Positions 37,490-49,130 of a DNA stretch of 64,000 nt are shown in pieces. This DNA comes from Atrichornis clamosus (lineage: Eukaryota; Chordata; Aves; Passeriformes; Menuridae), in NCBI GenBank assembly GCA_013400975.1, contig WBMZ01005339.1:1-64000 (forward strand), read 5' to 3'. The stretch's first letter is position 1. Each line of letters begins with the position of its first letter. The notes under the pieces were generated by a model. It did no database searches, was not told the DNA's origin, and saw only the letters and a program-made list of their open reading frames with translations. Position numbers and translations under genes: made by a program.

Positions 37490-37690
37490 CTGATACAGGT
37501 TCACTCCATTTCCTTGTGCCCTGTCACTGGTCACCAGAGATGGGATCAGCATCTCCCCCTTTTTTCCCTTGAGGAGCTTTTAGACTGTACTAAGGTCATT
37601 CTCAGCCCTCTCTTTTCCAAGCTGAACTAACCAAGTGACCTCAGCTGCTTCTCATAAGTCTAGACATCAAGGCCTTTCACCATCTGACTG
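37490..37690 (-). mobile_element. CR1 LINE fragment, minus strand
   Basis: The antisense CR1 ORF2-end/UTR region has 'cactggtcaccagagat' (about 37526), 'tccaagctgaac' (about 37617) and 'aagtgacctcagctgcttct' (about 37633). It lies head to head with the plus-strand CR1 that ends near 37470. Confidence 0.82.
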
Positions 37691-38069
37691 CAGTGAAAGA
37701 TGGAATGGTTTTCAATGTGTCCTCCCACCATGCATCCCCCTTCCTCCTTGCAGTCTCTGCTGGACAATGTGATTTGTCCTAAGATAAGAACACTGGGTGA
37801 GAATTGCAGGAGGGACTATCGGGATGCTCACATAATTAATGCGTTCCAGAGATGGAGAAGCCGGGATGACTGTAATTGACTTTGGTAAACATTACCTTGC
37901 AAAAGGGTGTAAAATGCTGTTGGGGACTGGACCAACTGGGCAAACTGGTCTCCTGAGGTTGCAGGGAGCCTTTTGGTGGATCCTGTCCCTGGAAATGTTG
38001 TCTGTATGGTACATCCAGCCCTCCTAAAGTAAATACGTCCAGTAAAAGTATAAAAGCATTGGGGTTGTT
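37691..38069. other. Unassigned insert between two CR1 pieces
   Basis: About 380 bases separate two minus-strand CR1 fragments and do not look like CR1. A TATA-like 'agtataaaagc' lies at 38046-38056. Two overlapping ORFs (37836-38114 minus, 37839-38027 plus) are uninformative. It may be an LTR fragment that inserted in the CR1, but no termini were identified. Confidence 0.4.
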
Positions 38070-38237
38070 GAGACCCAGCTGCAGGACTTGGTCCTGTGCA
38101 TTACTGAAACTCATGCAGTTCTCCTCAGCCTATCGATCCAGCCTATCCAGATCCCTCTGTAGGGCCTTCTTACCCTCAAGCAGACCAATACTCACACCCC
38201 ACTTGGTCATGCCTACAAACTTACTGAGCATAACTAA
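38070..38237 (-). mobile_element. CR1 LINE fragment, minus strand (5'-ward piece)
   Basis: Antisense CR1 words include 'cagctgcaggacttgg' (about 38077), 'tccagatccctctgtaggg' (about 38146) and 'acaaacttactgagca' (about 38216). In CR1 order these lie 5' of the piece at 37490-37690, so both may derive from one copy interrupted by the intervening block. Confidence 0.78.
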
Positions 38238-40955
38238 AAGCCGGAATTGAACATATACATTAACTACAGTTATAATAAGGCAGTCATTTTGCTTTGTAAC
38301 AGTAAACCTAACTTGGGGATTGGATGAAACATGACTAGGTTTGTTTTGAAGTCATGGCAATAAACAGAAGAGCATCACAAGCTCCTGGGAGATCCTCTAG
38401 ATTAGGTAAATTTGCAGCTTTTTTGTGGCTTGAGAGTGCTCTTCTGTCTGATGTTAGTTATCATTTTACTCTCTTGGTGTACAGATCCTTTCTATTTACA
38501 ATCTTAGAGTGGACTTTGAATTTAAGATATTGACATGTTATTCTTTAAATAACTTGGATAGCGAGTTAGATATCTAGAGTATTCCTGTATTCTAGTTAGA
38601 ATTAATAACAGGAAAAGTTATTCTAGTTTTAGTGAGTGGTCTTAAAACCTCTCTTCTTGCCAAGTACAAAGTAAATTTCTTCTAGCAAAATTTGAAATGA
38701 GCAGCACAGCTCCAAGAGTATACGAAGGCAGACAAAGGTATATAAGCACACAGAAATGATACCAGTGATGTATATATTTACCTAGCGCATAATTTGTTGC
38801 AAAGTTTCTCTAACAAACTGTTAGACATTTCACAACTACCAGTTTAAACCTGCAATCCTACATTTTCAGTTTGCTTTCTCAGAATAGGAATTAACATTGT
38901 AAATCCACAGTCAATCCTGTTCCTTGGAAACTATTCATATGCAAAACTCTCCTCACCTTTTAACTGGATTAGGAAAAGCCCTGGTCTCCCTTTCACTGGA
39001 CCACAGACAAATCCCTCCAAGTTTGAAATTATGACAAAGTTCTTTGAATATTAAAACTGGAAATCTCAGTGCTTAATTGAATGGAATACCAAATTTAAAT
39101 TAGATTATTTCTATACATGTGGTTTAGGAAAAAACAGTGATGGGAAAAGGGAGGAGAGACATATCAAGGACTTAATGTATTACTCAATAGTAGGACTGTG
39201 GCTGGGCCAAGTAAAAAGGGGGCAGAAATAAAAATACCATAATCAAGGCTGACAAAGACTATAAATTAAGGTCAAATCACAAGATTAATGCTAGAGGGGA
39301 ATTTAAATACTGAAACATTTATTTGTTAAAAAAGAAGACATCAAGTCATAAACAGACTAAAATTCAATGCCGTATGATGCTGAAGAAGAGAAAACAATTT
39401 CTGAACTGGAAAATTGAAATGAGAAATTCATAGAAACATAGTTGGTTTAAAATGTGACAAATAAACAACTAAGAAAAAAGCTAAGAAGCAGGATGTCTGT
39501 AGGCCAAGGGATAATGAAGATCTACAACTGCATTATTGCAGCATGAGATCCTGCTTAGTGCAAAACAACTAAAACATAACATTCAGAAATATATAGAATG
39601 AACTGCATTCCTAGGGTCTCATATTGATTAAAGAGGATTCATATTTGGGTTACAGGTAAGATAACTTTGTAATTAAAATTGAAGCCACAAAATTGTAATT
39701 AGTAGGAAAGTACATAGTGTATAGAAAACCAGTCAAAATAATGTAACGGACAAAGGTCACCAGAATTTTTTGAACCTGGATTGCTGCAAGCTGTTTGTTT
39801 CTAACTGAGTGAGCAATGTGTGTTATGAACGATTCTGTCACAATAAAAATAAATTACTAATCCAAATTATGCTTGTCCCTCGAATGGCCACAACCCCAGT
39901 AGCATGAATTGGAGCAATGTATTGTGAAGAGGTTAGTTGTACACAGTGCAGTAACAGATGCTGCAATCAGTTGTAATCAGGAAGTTGCACAGTCAGTCGA
40001 AGGTTATGAACTACCAGCTGTGTCTCTGCAAGTAAAGGAAGACACATACTCAGATACAGAGATCTGTAAGAGATTATCGCAAAGTTCTTGGAGTCCAAAT
40101 GAAGCCAACATTTGGATACAGCAGTTGAAGACAGATCTAAAACTTTTTGGCTTTGTTTCTGATCAACAAGGGTGATATGAATTTTATTACATGAAATTGA
40201 AAGGTAAATTGGGTAAGAAAGATCATTGTGAATGCTGAAATTTACTTTTAATAGAGAAAAATGTGGAAGATAACATATCAAAATTCATAGATCCAAATCA
40301 GAAGACCCTTGCAAGAAACAGTATTGAGTTTACACAATGGACAGTTTCATAAAAGAACATTGCATCTAATGTACACACACACTAATGGAAGGAAAATATC
40401 TGTATTACATTGACACCCACTTGGAAAAATCAGGACTTCAGCAATGAGCTGAAAAGAAACAGGTAAAAATCCCACAAAACTAAAGAAACAGAGAATTTAT
40501 CAAAATACTAATTTGGATATAAGATTAAAAAGTAAGTTTAGAGTAACAAAACAAAAAAAAGAGCATAATTTGAGAATAAACTAACAAGAAAGAAAGTTAA
40601 AAGAAATAATAGTACTAGTAATAATACTATTTATAATTATTATAATATTTATTATTATATTTATCGTTACTGTTATTTTTATGATTATTATTTACTTTAA
40701 TACTGACTAGGGATGAAAATACATAAATATTTTACATTCTCATTCTTACCTCACTCTGGCTTGCTAAACTGTATGTTCCCAATTCTGGCCACATTTTTTC
40801 CCTCTATGGTTAGTTTTTGGGTAGATTGACAATAACAATAACTGAATATTGTTTTGGAAAATCATATGTAGAAAGTATATGACTGGGCAAAGAGGAGACA
40901 CCATTGCTAAACTTCTAATTCAGAAGTCTTGGATATAAATACTTGAAATTATACG
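38238..40955. other. AT-rich unique or very old repeat DNA
   Basis: No gene is seen. The purine-rich, gappy stretch at 39160-39500 and the frame at 39909-40175 (88 codons, plus, fairly balanced composition, no known family) could be ancient decayed elements, but I cannot assign them. A TTA/ATT-rich low-complexity patch lies at 40605-40690. Confidence 0.45.
40605..40690. repeat. AAT/ATT-rich low-complexity patch
   Basis: Imperfect 'aataat' and 'attatt' words cover about 85 bases. Confidence 0.75.
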
Positions 40956-40959
40956 TAAT

Positions 40960-41705
40960 TAAGGGGGGGCATAGTGGCAGTTCTTCAAAAGAGGGAAAAA
41001 AGAAAGGCCCTAGGGAATCATAAACCACTTTTCACTTTGCTATCCTCAACTCCAGAGCTCTCCAGAAAGTAGTTAAAAAATCTATAAGTGCTTAGAAGAG
41101 AATATGTTGATAAAAAATCTAACAAGGTTTAATGAACATAAATCATACCAATATTTCATTTCTTATCTTTGTATGATCGTTGAGCACATTTCATGTTACT
41201 TTCTTATAAATAAAATTTAGAAATACAGTCTAAATGGGTAATTTTCATTGACTAATAGGAACATCATGGTAAGAATGACAAAAGGCAAGATCATTACCAA
41301 TCAGAATTAATTTATTATCTGAAAGTTTGTAAATGCAATTAAAAAAAAAGTGAGGAATCATCTTCCAGAAAACATTGCTGAATCTTGCAAACATGGGAAG
41401 ATTGCAGTCAATCACAAACTGAAAGTAAATAATGTCATAATGTGGCAGAAGCTCAAACTCATAATCATTGTAGCTGAATCTATAATAGTTGAAGTCATTC
41501 ACATGTTATATTTGAGACTGAGAGCTTGTGTCAGTTCTGGGCATCACACTTGAAGTATATGAACCAGAGTGTGTGAACCAGAAAGACCACAGAGAAAAGC
41601 AGAAGGAAAGAATGATGTCTGGAAAACATAACCTGCAAGAAAATGTTAAACTTTTTGTTGACTTAGATAATTGAAGGATGAGAACAGACATGATAAAATA
41701 CGTCA
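40960..41705 (+). mobile_element. Very old CR1/L3-like LINE relic (possible)
   Basis: Weak plus-sense similarity to the reverse-transcriptase part of CR1-type LINEs appears in the right order. Segments are 'aaccacttttcactttgct' (about 41024), 'aaccaaggttt'-like 'aacaaggtttaatgaacat' (about 41123) and then 'tgtcagttctgggcatcaca' (41530-41549), followed by 'agagaaaagcagaaggaaag'. The 'cagttctgggca' word is a hallmark of CR1 ORF2 and occurs at matching spacing in the younger copy (about 37249). The copy is heavily mutated with large gaps, so limits are approximate. Confidence 0.45.
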
Positions 41706-44235
41706 AAATTGTAAAATAAGACATACTGTAGTAAGGGAAGACTAGAGTAAACAGCACAGAGAATCTTTCAGTCTGTAAAAGTAATTAAACTATTAAATAA
41801 ATTACCTTTGAATGTGTCCAAAACAAGGCTAGAGAAAAACCTGTAAAAAACATTCAAATAAAAACAACACTGAAATATAAATAATAAAACACCCTTGACA
41901 ATTTCTAAGGAATTTCTGTTTTCTGTAAATGCTGTAAATGAATTTGAGATCTAGGAAAAGAAATAGATTGAATTTTGCCTCAGGTTTTGTAATTCTTTGA
42001 GTAATAAAATAAATTCAAACAACTTTGTTGGACAAACTCATTCTTCTTTTTTTTTAATTCTTCCCCTCTTCCCCAGATGAAAAAAAGACAATCCTAACAA
42101 TCCTAATAAATTAGTTACTGGAAGGTCAACAGTCAAAAGAAAGTGATTTTTTTAGGCATAATATTTCCCTCAAAGTTTGCATCACAGCATGCATTGGTGT
42201 GTTTGTTGCTATTTAGCTGACTGCACAAGATCAACAAGCAGTTTCCTTGAAACATTTTAAGATTTCTTTGTCAGCCAAAAGATATCAAGCTTTCAACGTC
42301 TGTTCTGCGGCACTGATCATGTGTTTAGAAAACTGCACAACTGACCAAGTTTGATGACATGACATGACAAGCCTTCGGCAGTTACATAGAGACCGTGATT
42401 CAGCCAAAAAAAGTCCCTGGAGGGTCAGAGGAGAAGCATGAGCTTTCTTCCAAAAATGATCTGTTGAACACTATTCCGTTAAGATTTTGTGACAAGACTC
42501 TTGTTCTTCCAACATTTCTCCCCCAGTTTTGCAAGAAGTTAAAAAAAAATTTTAAAAGCAACCCTAAGTCACAAAGAAGAGTTTAACCTCCTTTTAATTT
42601 CAGCCTCTGAGTGTGATTGGATTCAGAGGAAAAAGAAATTATTTATCCGCCATGAAGACAAGTAACTGTACAGTTGTCCCTTTGGAGATGGCTTTAGACA
42701 AAGGGCCTTAATAATAATTTTTGAGGGAAACCATAAATGATTAACCACTATTGACAAATTTTGATAAAAGTTAAATGATAAATTTAGGAGCACGTTAGCA
42801 CAAGTCTCCAGACTAGAGAAGCAAAAAACATAAAAAGCTTAATAAGTATGTATTTTTCATGCTTAGAAATGTTTTGCCCTAAACACAACTTTGAAACAGA
42901 GATGCATAAATAAAAGTGCATCAAAACATCAACTTACTGAAAAATGATAGAAAGCTATTCTGTTAAGATGTGTGAACATTTTTTTGAAAAAGAATTAATC
43001 TAATTTGGCATTAAAAAATCACAAAATTATTTTATAAATGGGGTCATTAGCATCTAAATCTAGCAGCTGTATATAAGTTCTATTCATTTTGCTGATTAAT
43101 TGCTTGAAGGTTTTACTGCTTGTTATTGACTATATTAATTTAGAAACGATACCAACAAAGAGAAGCTATTTAAAATGCAATAGCGGCAAATAAAGTGTCA
43201 TATAACAGTTGGATGTCCAACGTTAAGCAGTGCTTAAGAGGAAAAATTCAGAAAGGAAGAAAACAGTATAGAAATAAAAATAGCACTATTTTTCATGAAG
43301 TATCATGCACATATATGTTACATTGCTTATTGTAGTTAAAAATATTTACATATACTTCTGTTGCTTGTAAATATTTACATATATTTAAAAGTATTTGCTT
43401 TTCTGTGACTTTTCTCCAGATAAACAAATGTGGTTATGTGGGTGCGTTTGTGCAGGAGTGCAGTATAGGGTGGTCTGTGTAACTATAATTATATTGATTA
43501 ATACATGTCTTGTGAAAAATTACATCCAGAAACATACCTGACTATTTACTTGAAATTTATTGTCTCCCCAGAAATAAAGCATGTGCAGAATATAAAGCTG
43601 AATTTACAGTACAGATTCAATACACATTTAACTAAAAACTGAAAAGAGTAAGTATTTTCACACCTAAGAATTTTCAGAGTCTGTATTCAGACTATGATAC
43701 AGAGAAGTTTAAACCAGAAAGGGAAAGATATAAGGGAGGGATTATCTGAAATGCTGTTGTCTTCCTAGGCACAGTTAGCTATCTGGAAACTTAATTAATT
43801 ATCCCTTTGAGGCCAAAATTGTGAACTGCAAGTGATTCCTTCACTTCAGTATGCGTTTTAAGTGAGAAGTAGTCAGAATGTTAATGTTTCTTTGTTTATG
43901 TGTTTGCTTTTCATCAAGAAAGCTTTGTTATATTACATGTTGAACTTGGAAAAAGGAAAAAAAAGCTGAGAAAAAAGTAAAGAAATTAATTTTCAGTGCA
44001 ACAGCTCTAGAAATTTGAAATAGAATAATCTTATCTGTTGTCTAATGTTGTTAAACTTCTAAAGTTCAAGTGTTCCAGAGTCAAAGAGAGAAGAAATTAA
44101 ATGGCAACATAACTGCTAGTGAGTAAGAGAGAAAGGTAGCCTGACCTGGAACACTGTAGGGAGAGGTCTTGGCAAGCACCCCATACTCTGATACTGTGTA
44201 TTCAGATCCTTTAAATTTATAAGAAGATGCTGTCT
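41706..44235. other. Unique DNA, no gene seen
   Basis: No gene or named repeat is visible. The part at 42170-42790 looks conserved in style and is listed separately. A repeated 'atatttacatata' word occurs at 43342 and 43372. Confidence 0.5.
42170..42790. promoter_or_regulatory. Candidate conserved non-coding element
   Basis: This unique, low-repeat block of about 620 bases has balanced composition and binding-site-like words including 'gtgattggatt', 'aataataattttt' and 'ccataaatgattaacc'. Appearance suggests a conserved non-coding element; there is no direct proof. A 63-codon ORF at 42395-42586 is not convincing. Confidence 0.15.
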
Positions 44236-44236
44236 T

Positions 44237-44252
44237 AAAAAAAAAAAAAAAA
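44237..44252 (+). repeat. A16 homopolymer
   Basis: An uninterrupted run of sixteen A's. The preceding sequence shows no recognisable retrocopy, so I treat it as simple sequence. Confidence 0.8.
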
Positions 44253-47200
44253 GGTCTCTGACTATTTAGCACATGTATGATTCTACCCTAGGTTTAGAAG
44301 CAATTGCTCTAGAAGAAATTCTGTGCTTTTCTCTGTGAATAAAAACTCTCTATTTTTAATACCCTTGGCCACCTGTTCTTGCCTGAAGATAGCTTGGCTG
44401 CAGCAGGATTCCAGATTGCTGGAATGGAGACAATGGAGTTGAGTTGTCTCCTTTATGGTAAGATTAGTACACCACCTTAACTTAATCCAGTAGTTGCACA
44501 AGAGAAGACTTGTCCATATTTTGAATAAACAAGGAACCTCAGGGTTGCCAGTGTGTCATTTTCAGGCATCATAAACTTAATATTAATCTTAAGAGTATTA
44601 TTTTCTCTCTATTGCTGATCTTAAGATTTCAAACATGTTAATTCTTTCTGACACCTGCTGTTAATGTTTACATCATACACTCTATACTGATATTGACATT
44701 CCATTTCAATTCTAGAAACATTTTCCATATTTTCATTTGAAGTACTCTTCTCAACAAATAATTTTTCCAATAAATAAAAGGACTGTAATCAAATTCCTAA
44801 GATTTTACCCTGTAAGTAGGTTTCAATATAAAATGTGTGTCTGATTCATTATTTCTTGGAGATACTTATACTGATTATGATCATTATAACGTAGCACAGA
44901 GCAATATAACCATATTAGACTCTGGGGTTCGGGTTTGGGTTTTTTTTGTTGCTGTTGTTTTTTTGGGGTTTTTTTAATCTGTTCCTTTGTTAATTCATAA
45001 GTTGTTTATATATGACACTATAATATGGTGGGAAGATAAGTGCCACTGGAAACCTAACTCATAGTAACCTGGAAAAATCGTAAGAACATCAGTTCTCACA
45101 AAAGATTAAAAACTTTGGTACAAGCTAATATATTTCTGTAGCTGTACTAGTGTACATATATCTTAGACAAGGCACGTGCATTTTTCAGAGTTATAGAGCG
45201 AAACATTTATAACCTGGAGTGTAAAAGATAGTAAGCAGCAACTTGAATAGAGGTCTTAAAGAAAAACACTTCTGTGTTGTATATTTTAACACAGTAATCC
45301 TTCATGATAAACTTCAAACTTTAAAGTGAAGCAGGAACTTTTTAAATAAATACTTGGTGAAAAATCTGTGCTTTTCTAGGAGTTTCTAATCATCTGGGAA
45401 TTTTCCAAAAGTACATTTTCATGTGGTTTTAGTGAAATGAATTGCTTCCTTAGAAATATGCTGGAATGAGTAGAATTTGGAATGCAATTAAAAGCTCTAT
45501 TTTCCAAATCACATGATGAGGGTTCATGCCTGGTTCACACTCTGCTCTGTCTTACCCAAGGTCTTGATTCAGGGTCTTTCATGTCAGGCACATATAGGAT
45601 GTTAATCCTTCTGCTATTGACCTCTTCCTCACTTAACACTGCAAGGGGGAGGAAACAAACCCAAACCCCCAAACTGAACAACAAACTTGAAAAGAATTCA
45701 AGTAATCCTGACATGAATAGAAATAATTTTAAAATGTTGATTTGTTTCTATAAAATAATATTCCCGTCTTTGCTGAATTTCAGATTTTTTTTTCACAGTT
45801 ACATACAGCATTACATATGGAAAGACATTTGGATAAAAACCACCATCTATGAATATTTTGGCTACTTGTATTATGTCAAGATTATATCAAGAAACACAGA
45901 CTGCCTATTAATTTCAGTGAGAACAAATCTGAGCTTGTAGTATTATAATGATAAGCAGAATTATAAAGAAATAAATAGTACATAAACAGAAGGCATAATT
46001 ATTCAAATAAGATTTTTACAATTGTGTACAATTTATTCAAAACATAACATCCTTTATGTTCATAATAAATATCACCATGAGAGTAAAAATTATTCTGTCC
46101 CTCTAAATATTATGTGTTCCTTTCTTACTTTGTTCATGTTTTATATTGAACATGTGCATGTTTGATGTCACCTCCTTATTATTATTCTATATTGATTTTG
46201 ATTTAATATAATTATGGATTTTCTGATGCTGTGGGGGTTTTATTTTGTATGGTTTGTTTTGGTTTAGTTTAGATTTTTAGGATTGGTGTAGTTTTTAATT
46301 TTTGGAAAATTATAGTAAATTTCAAAGTCATGTAGCTTCTTAAGTGTTTCAGAAGTGATTTATTAATATGATGCTGACATTCATAGATCAGGCTGTGAGC
46401 CCTGCATGTGACCACATTAGGGAGATTGCACTCCCATAAGCAGTGCCATCGATTACCACTCAGAATAATGGGTAAGAGGATAACAGTCTGACCTTAGATG
46501 ACCTTCATACTTTTAAAATTAAAAATCAGTTTATAAAGAAAGGTCCTGCTCTTGTACGTGTATAGGCAAACAGAAATTTCTTTCTGTGTTACATAGTCAT
46601 TGACAAAGATAAAACTTTATTGCTTTGTGCATTCTTCAGAAAAGAGACTGACATGAGTTTTTAGGTATTTATTAGACATAGTGAGACAAATGCTGTCTAG
46701 ATGAAATTTAGAGTCATCTGAAATTTAGATTCATATTTATCTGAGTTTTGAAAGACAGTGATAAAGATGACAACAACAATAATATTAACAATAGAAAGGC
46801 TCAAAAGAAGGCTTTGGATAAGATTGCTCCGTTGTATTTGCAACTTAAATTTAAAAATCCTTGTCTGAACAGTCTATATTTATTCCTCATGCCGTCATTT
46901 TTTTCAACTTAGTAACAGAAAAAATTAGCTTTCACTTCTTCAGTGTTTGAGGACTGTCAGTAGAATTGTATTTTAAAATGAAAATATTACCAGTATTTTT
47001 GAGCATTGATAAAAATTGAGGTATGTATTTAGGTAAGTAAAAGAAAAGTCTTGTGTGCTGCTAATTAAGTTAGATATTTTGAAAAGTGACAGTGTACTGT
47101 AAAGTATTCCATTCCCAATATTCTGGTTATGTTGTTTCTACATCTGTGAATTTCAATGTTGTTTTTTCCACTTAAAAGAGAACACTGGATTAGATGCTGA

Positions 47201-48448
47201 TAAGTTTGAAACAGCTCAGGAGACACTATGTAGTTAACTAGCCATTGCAAAAAACTATGCAACTGAAGAAATATAGGTTTATGTAGGATAAGTTGTAGGT
47301 GTGTTAATGCAGCAACATTAGAAGAGGTAATGGAATTCGGACAGTATGACTAACAAAAAAAATCCAACCAAAATCAAACTAGAAGAAAGTTTTGGGCACT
47401 TTTCTTGGTGTGAGAGCAATAGTATAAAAAGATTAAAAGGTTAACAAAAGCAGTATAAATCAGAGAAATACAACTAGAATTAAAGGAAAGAGTTCAGAAA
47501 AGTAAAAGCTGTGCTCTAACTTTCAGATTGCCAGAGTTGCCTGAACTCTCACAAGGAAATAAACATAACTGCATTAATTCTATACCTTCTGAGAAAGCCA
47601 GCCATGCATTCCTCATTTGTGGACCTGATACTTACCTTAATGGCTCCTGGGAAATATTGAAACAGAATTTTAATTCTGAATAGCTAGGGAAAGGAAAAAG
47701 CCAAAATATTTCATCCTTCTCCGTTTCCCTCATTTTCCTATTGCACCCATGTAGAGTCTTACAAGAGGGATCTCATCATGTGGTAGCATGTGCTTGGGGA
47801 CAGTTAGCTGTTCTCTAAATGTGTAAGGAAAGTACTTAAGCTGGATCAGATAAAAGTGCGCCCAGCCTTTGTTTAGCTGAATCCAGCTGTTGCATGACGA
47901 CTCCTGCATATACGTGATCTACCTCTGTGGCTTATCTGAAAACACAAACAGAACACAACCCAACTATGTAAATTATGTATAAAGGACTGTCCTACATGGC
48001 TATGTCTGCATTTCCAGGAAGTTTCTGCTCCCTACAAGCACCCTATCCACACACATTTTGATCAATTATGCAGCAAGAACTATGTGAGAAGTTGCTCAAA
48101 GGACCAGTTTCTCCCTCTCAGGATGATTAACACACTGAAACCAGCAAATCTGTGTAGGCACAGCAGGAGATAACCGGAGGGAGTCTTCAGGACAGACTAA
48201 AATGCCCTTTCAAACAGTTCCTTCATCCCTGAGTCAAATACATAATGGTGAAGGTGGGTATAATTCCAATTACATTGTTTCAAATCCTTTCACTGTTTCA
48301 AATAAGTCCATTAACTCATCTGTGCAGACGACTAGACAGGGAGTACCTGGATGCTCTATTAATTAATACTCATATAGGAATGTATCAATGGGCCCTGCTC
48401 CGATACTCAGTTACCCTGTGCTTATAACTATAGGATAAATCTGAATGT
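44253..48448. other. AT-rich unique DNA, no gene seen
   Basis: No gene or named repeat in about 4.2 kb. A T/G-rich tract lies at 44927-44978. The longest ORF outside repeats, 152 codons plus at 45482-45940, shows no domain, and its second half is dominated by Phe, Ile and Tyr, as expected of AT-rich chance sequence. The 47.6-48.4 kb part is somewhat more balanced, but nothing can be named. Confidence 0.5.
44927..44978 (+). repeat. T/G-rich low-complexity tract
   Basis: Alternating T runs and G doublets or quadruplets, such as 'gggtttgggtttttttt'. Confidence 0.75.
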
Positions 48449-48730
48449 CAGTTATTTTTCCATGCCCACAGTGAGAGGATTAGAGGAAATGGCCTTACGA
48501 TGAGACGGGAGATTCAGGCTAGATATTATAAATTTTTTTCTACTGTTAGTGTGGTCAGGCATTGGAATAGATTGTCGAGGATGGTGTTGGAGTCACCACC
48601 CCTGTAGGTGTTTAAGAGTTGTCTGGATCTGGTGCTGGGTGATGTGATTTTTAAGTAGATTAGGGGTTATATGGTAGTAGTGGGTTGACACTTGGCCTTG
48701 ATCTAAAAGGTCTCTTCCAATCTTGATGGT
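48449..48730 (+). mobile_element. CR1 LINE 3' UTR, main part of a split copy
   Basis: Plus-sense CR1 3' UTR includes 'gaggaaatggcctta' (about 48483), the 'ggtcaggcattgg' block (about 48552), 'ggagtcaccacccctg' (about 48589) and 'ggtctcttccaatcttgatg' (about 48709). It breaks at 48730, fourteen or so bases from its tail, and resumes after an LTR at 49113. Confidence 0.88.
48726..48730 (+). repeat. Target-site duplication, left copy (atggt)
   Basis: These five CR1 bases precede the nested LTR and recur exactly at 49113-49117. Confidence 0.9.
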
Positions 48731-49112
48731 TGTCCCGGTTTGAGGCAATACAAGGAGGAAAATGCCCTCCCGGGGGAAGCAGACTATCAGCCACCCCTCC
48801 CCCACCAGGTCCAGACAGAGGCAATTCCTTAGAGGGAGAATGAAAAAAAACCCGTTTATTTAAACAAAAAAAAAAAGGAAAAAAACCCCCCCAAACCCCA
48901 AATCTCTCCTTCCTGCTGCCTGGGGCAGAGCCGAGACCTTTGGGGGGGGGGAAGAAAAAAAAACCAAAGCAAACCCGCCTGAGTCCCAGCACAGAAGTAT
49001 TTGTGTTTGTCCTTGAAACTTCTTGGAATTGAGTCAGAGGCACAGAATTCATGTTTAGTATAAAGCAGCGATATGGGATAACAAAACAGCGTCATATGCT
49101 CAACCCAAGACA
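48731..49112 (-). mobile_element. Solo ERV LTR nested in CR1 (LTR family 3)
   Basis: A 382-bp element begins TGTCCCGG at 48731 and ends AAGACA at 49112, giving TG/CA termini with an inverted-repeat match (tgtc...gaca). An exact 5-bp duplication flanks it. Orientation is probably minus: the complement of 'tttatt' at 48855-48860 gives AATAAA in that sense. The middle (48845-48975) is a run of A, C and G homopolymers. This short LTR type is familiar from songbird genomes, but I do not give it a database name. A minus-strand ORF of 130 codons (48660-49052) is an artefact of the homopolymer runs. There is no internal viral sequence, so it is a solo LTR. Confidence 0.87.
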
Positions 49113-49130
49113 ATGGTTCTATGATTCTAC
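49113..49130 (+). mobile_element. CR1 3' tail after the nested LTR
   Basis: The remaining CR1 tail, 'tctatgattctac', follows the right duplication copy (atggt at 49113-49117). Removing the LTR and one copy restores a continuous CR1 3' end. Confidence 0.85.

Noticed and set aside
39909..40175. 88-codon plus-strand ORF with balanced composition, considered as an exon
   Set aside because: No flanking splice pattern, partner exon or known family; too short to support alone.
44237..44252. A16 run considered as the poly(A) tail of a retrocopy
   Set aside because: The sequence before it has no coding frame or recognisable transcript, and no flanking duplication was seen.
45482..45940. 152-codon plus-strand ORF outside named repeats
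   Set aside because: No signal peptide, domain or homology is recognisable. The second half is Phe/Ile/Tyr-rich as expected of translated AT-rich DNA.
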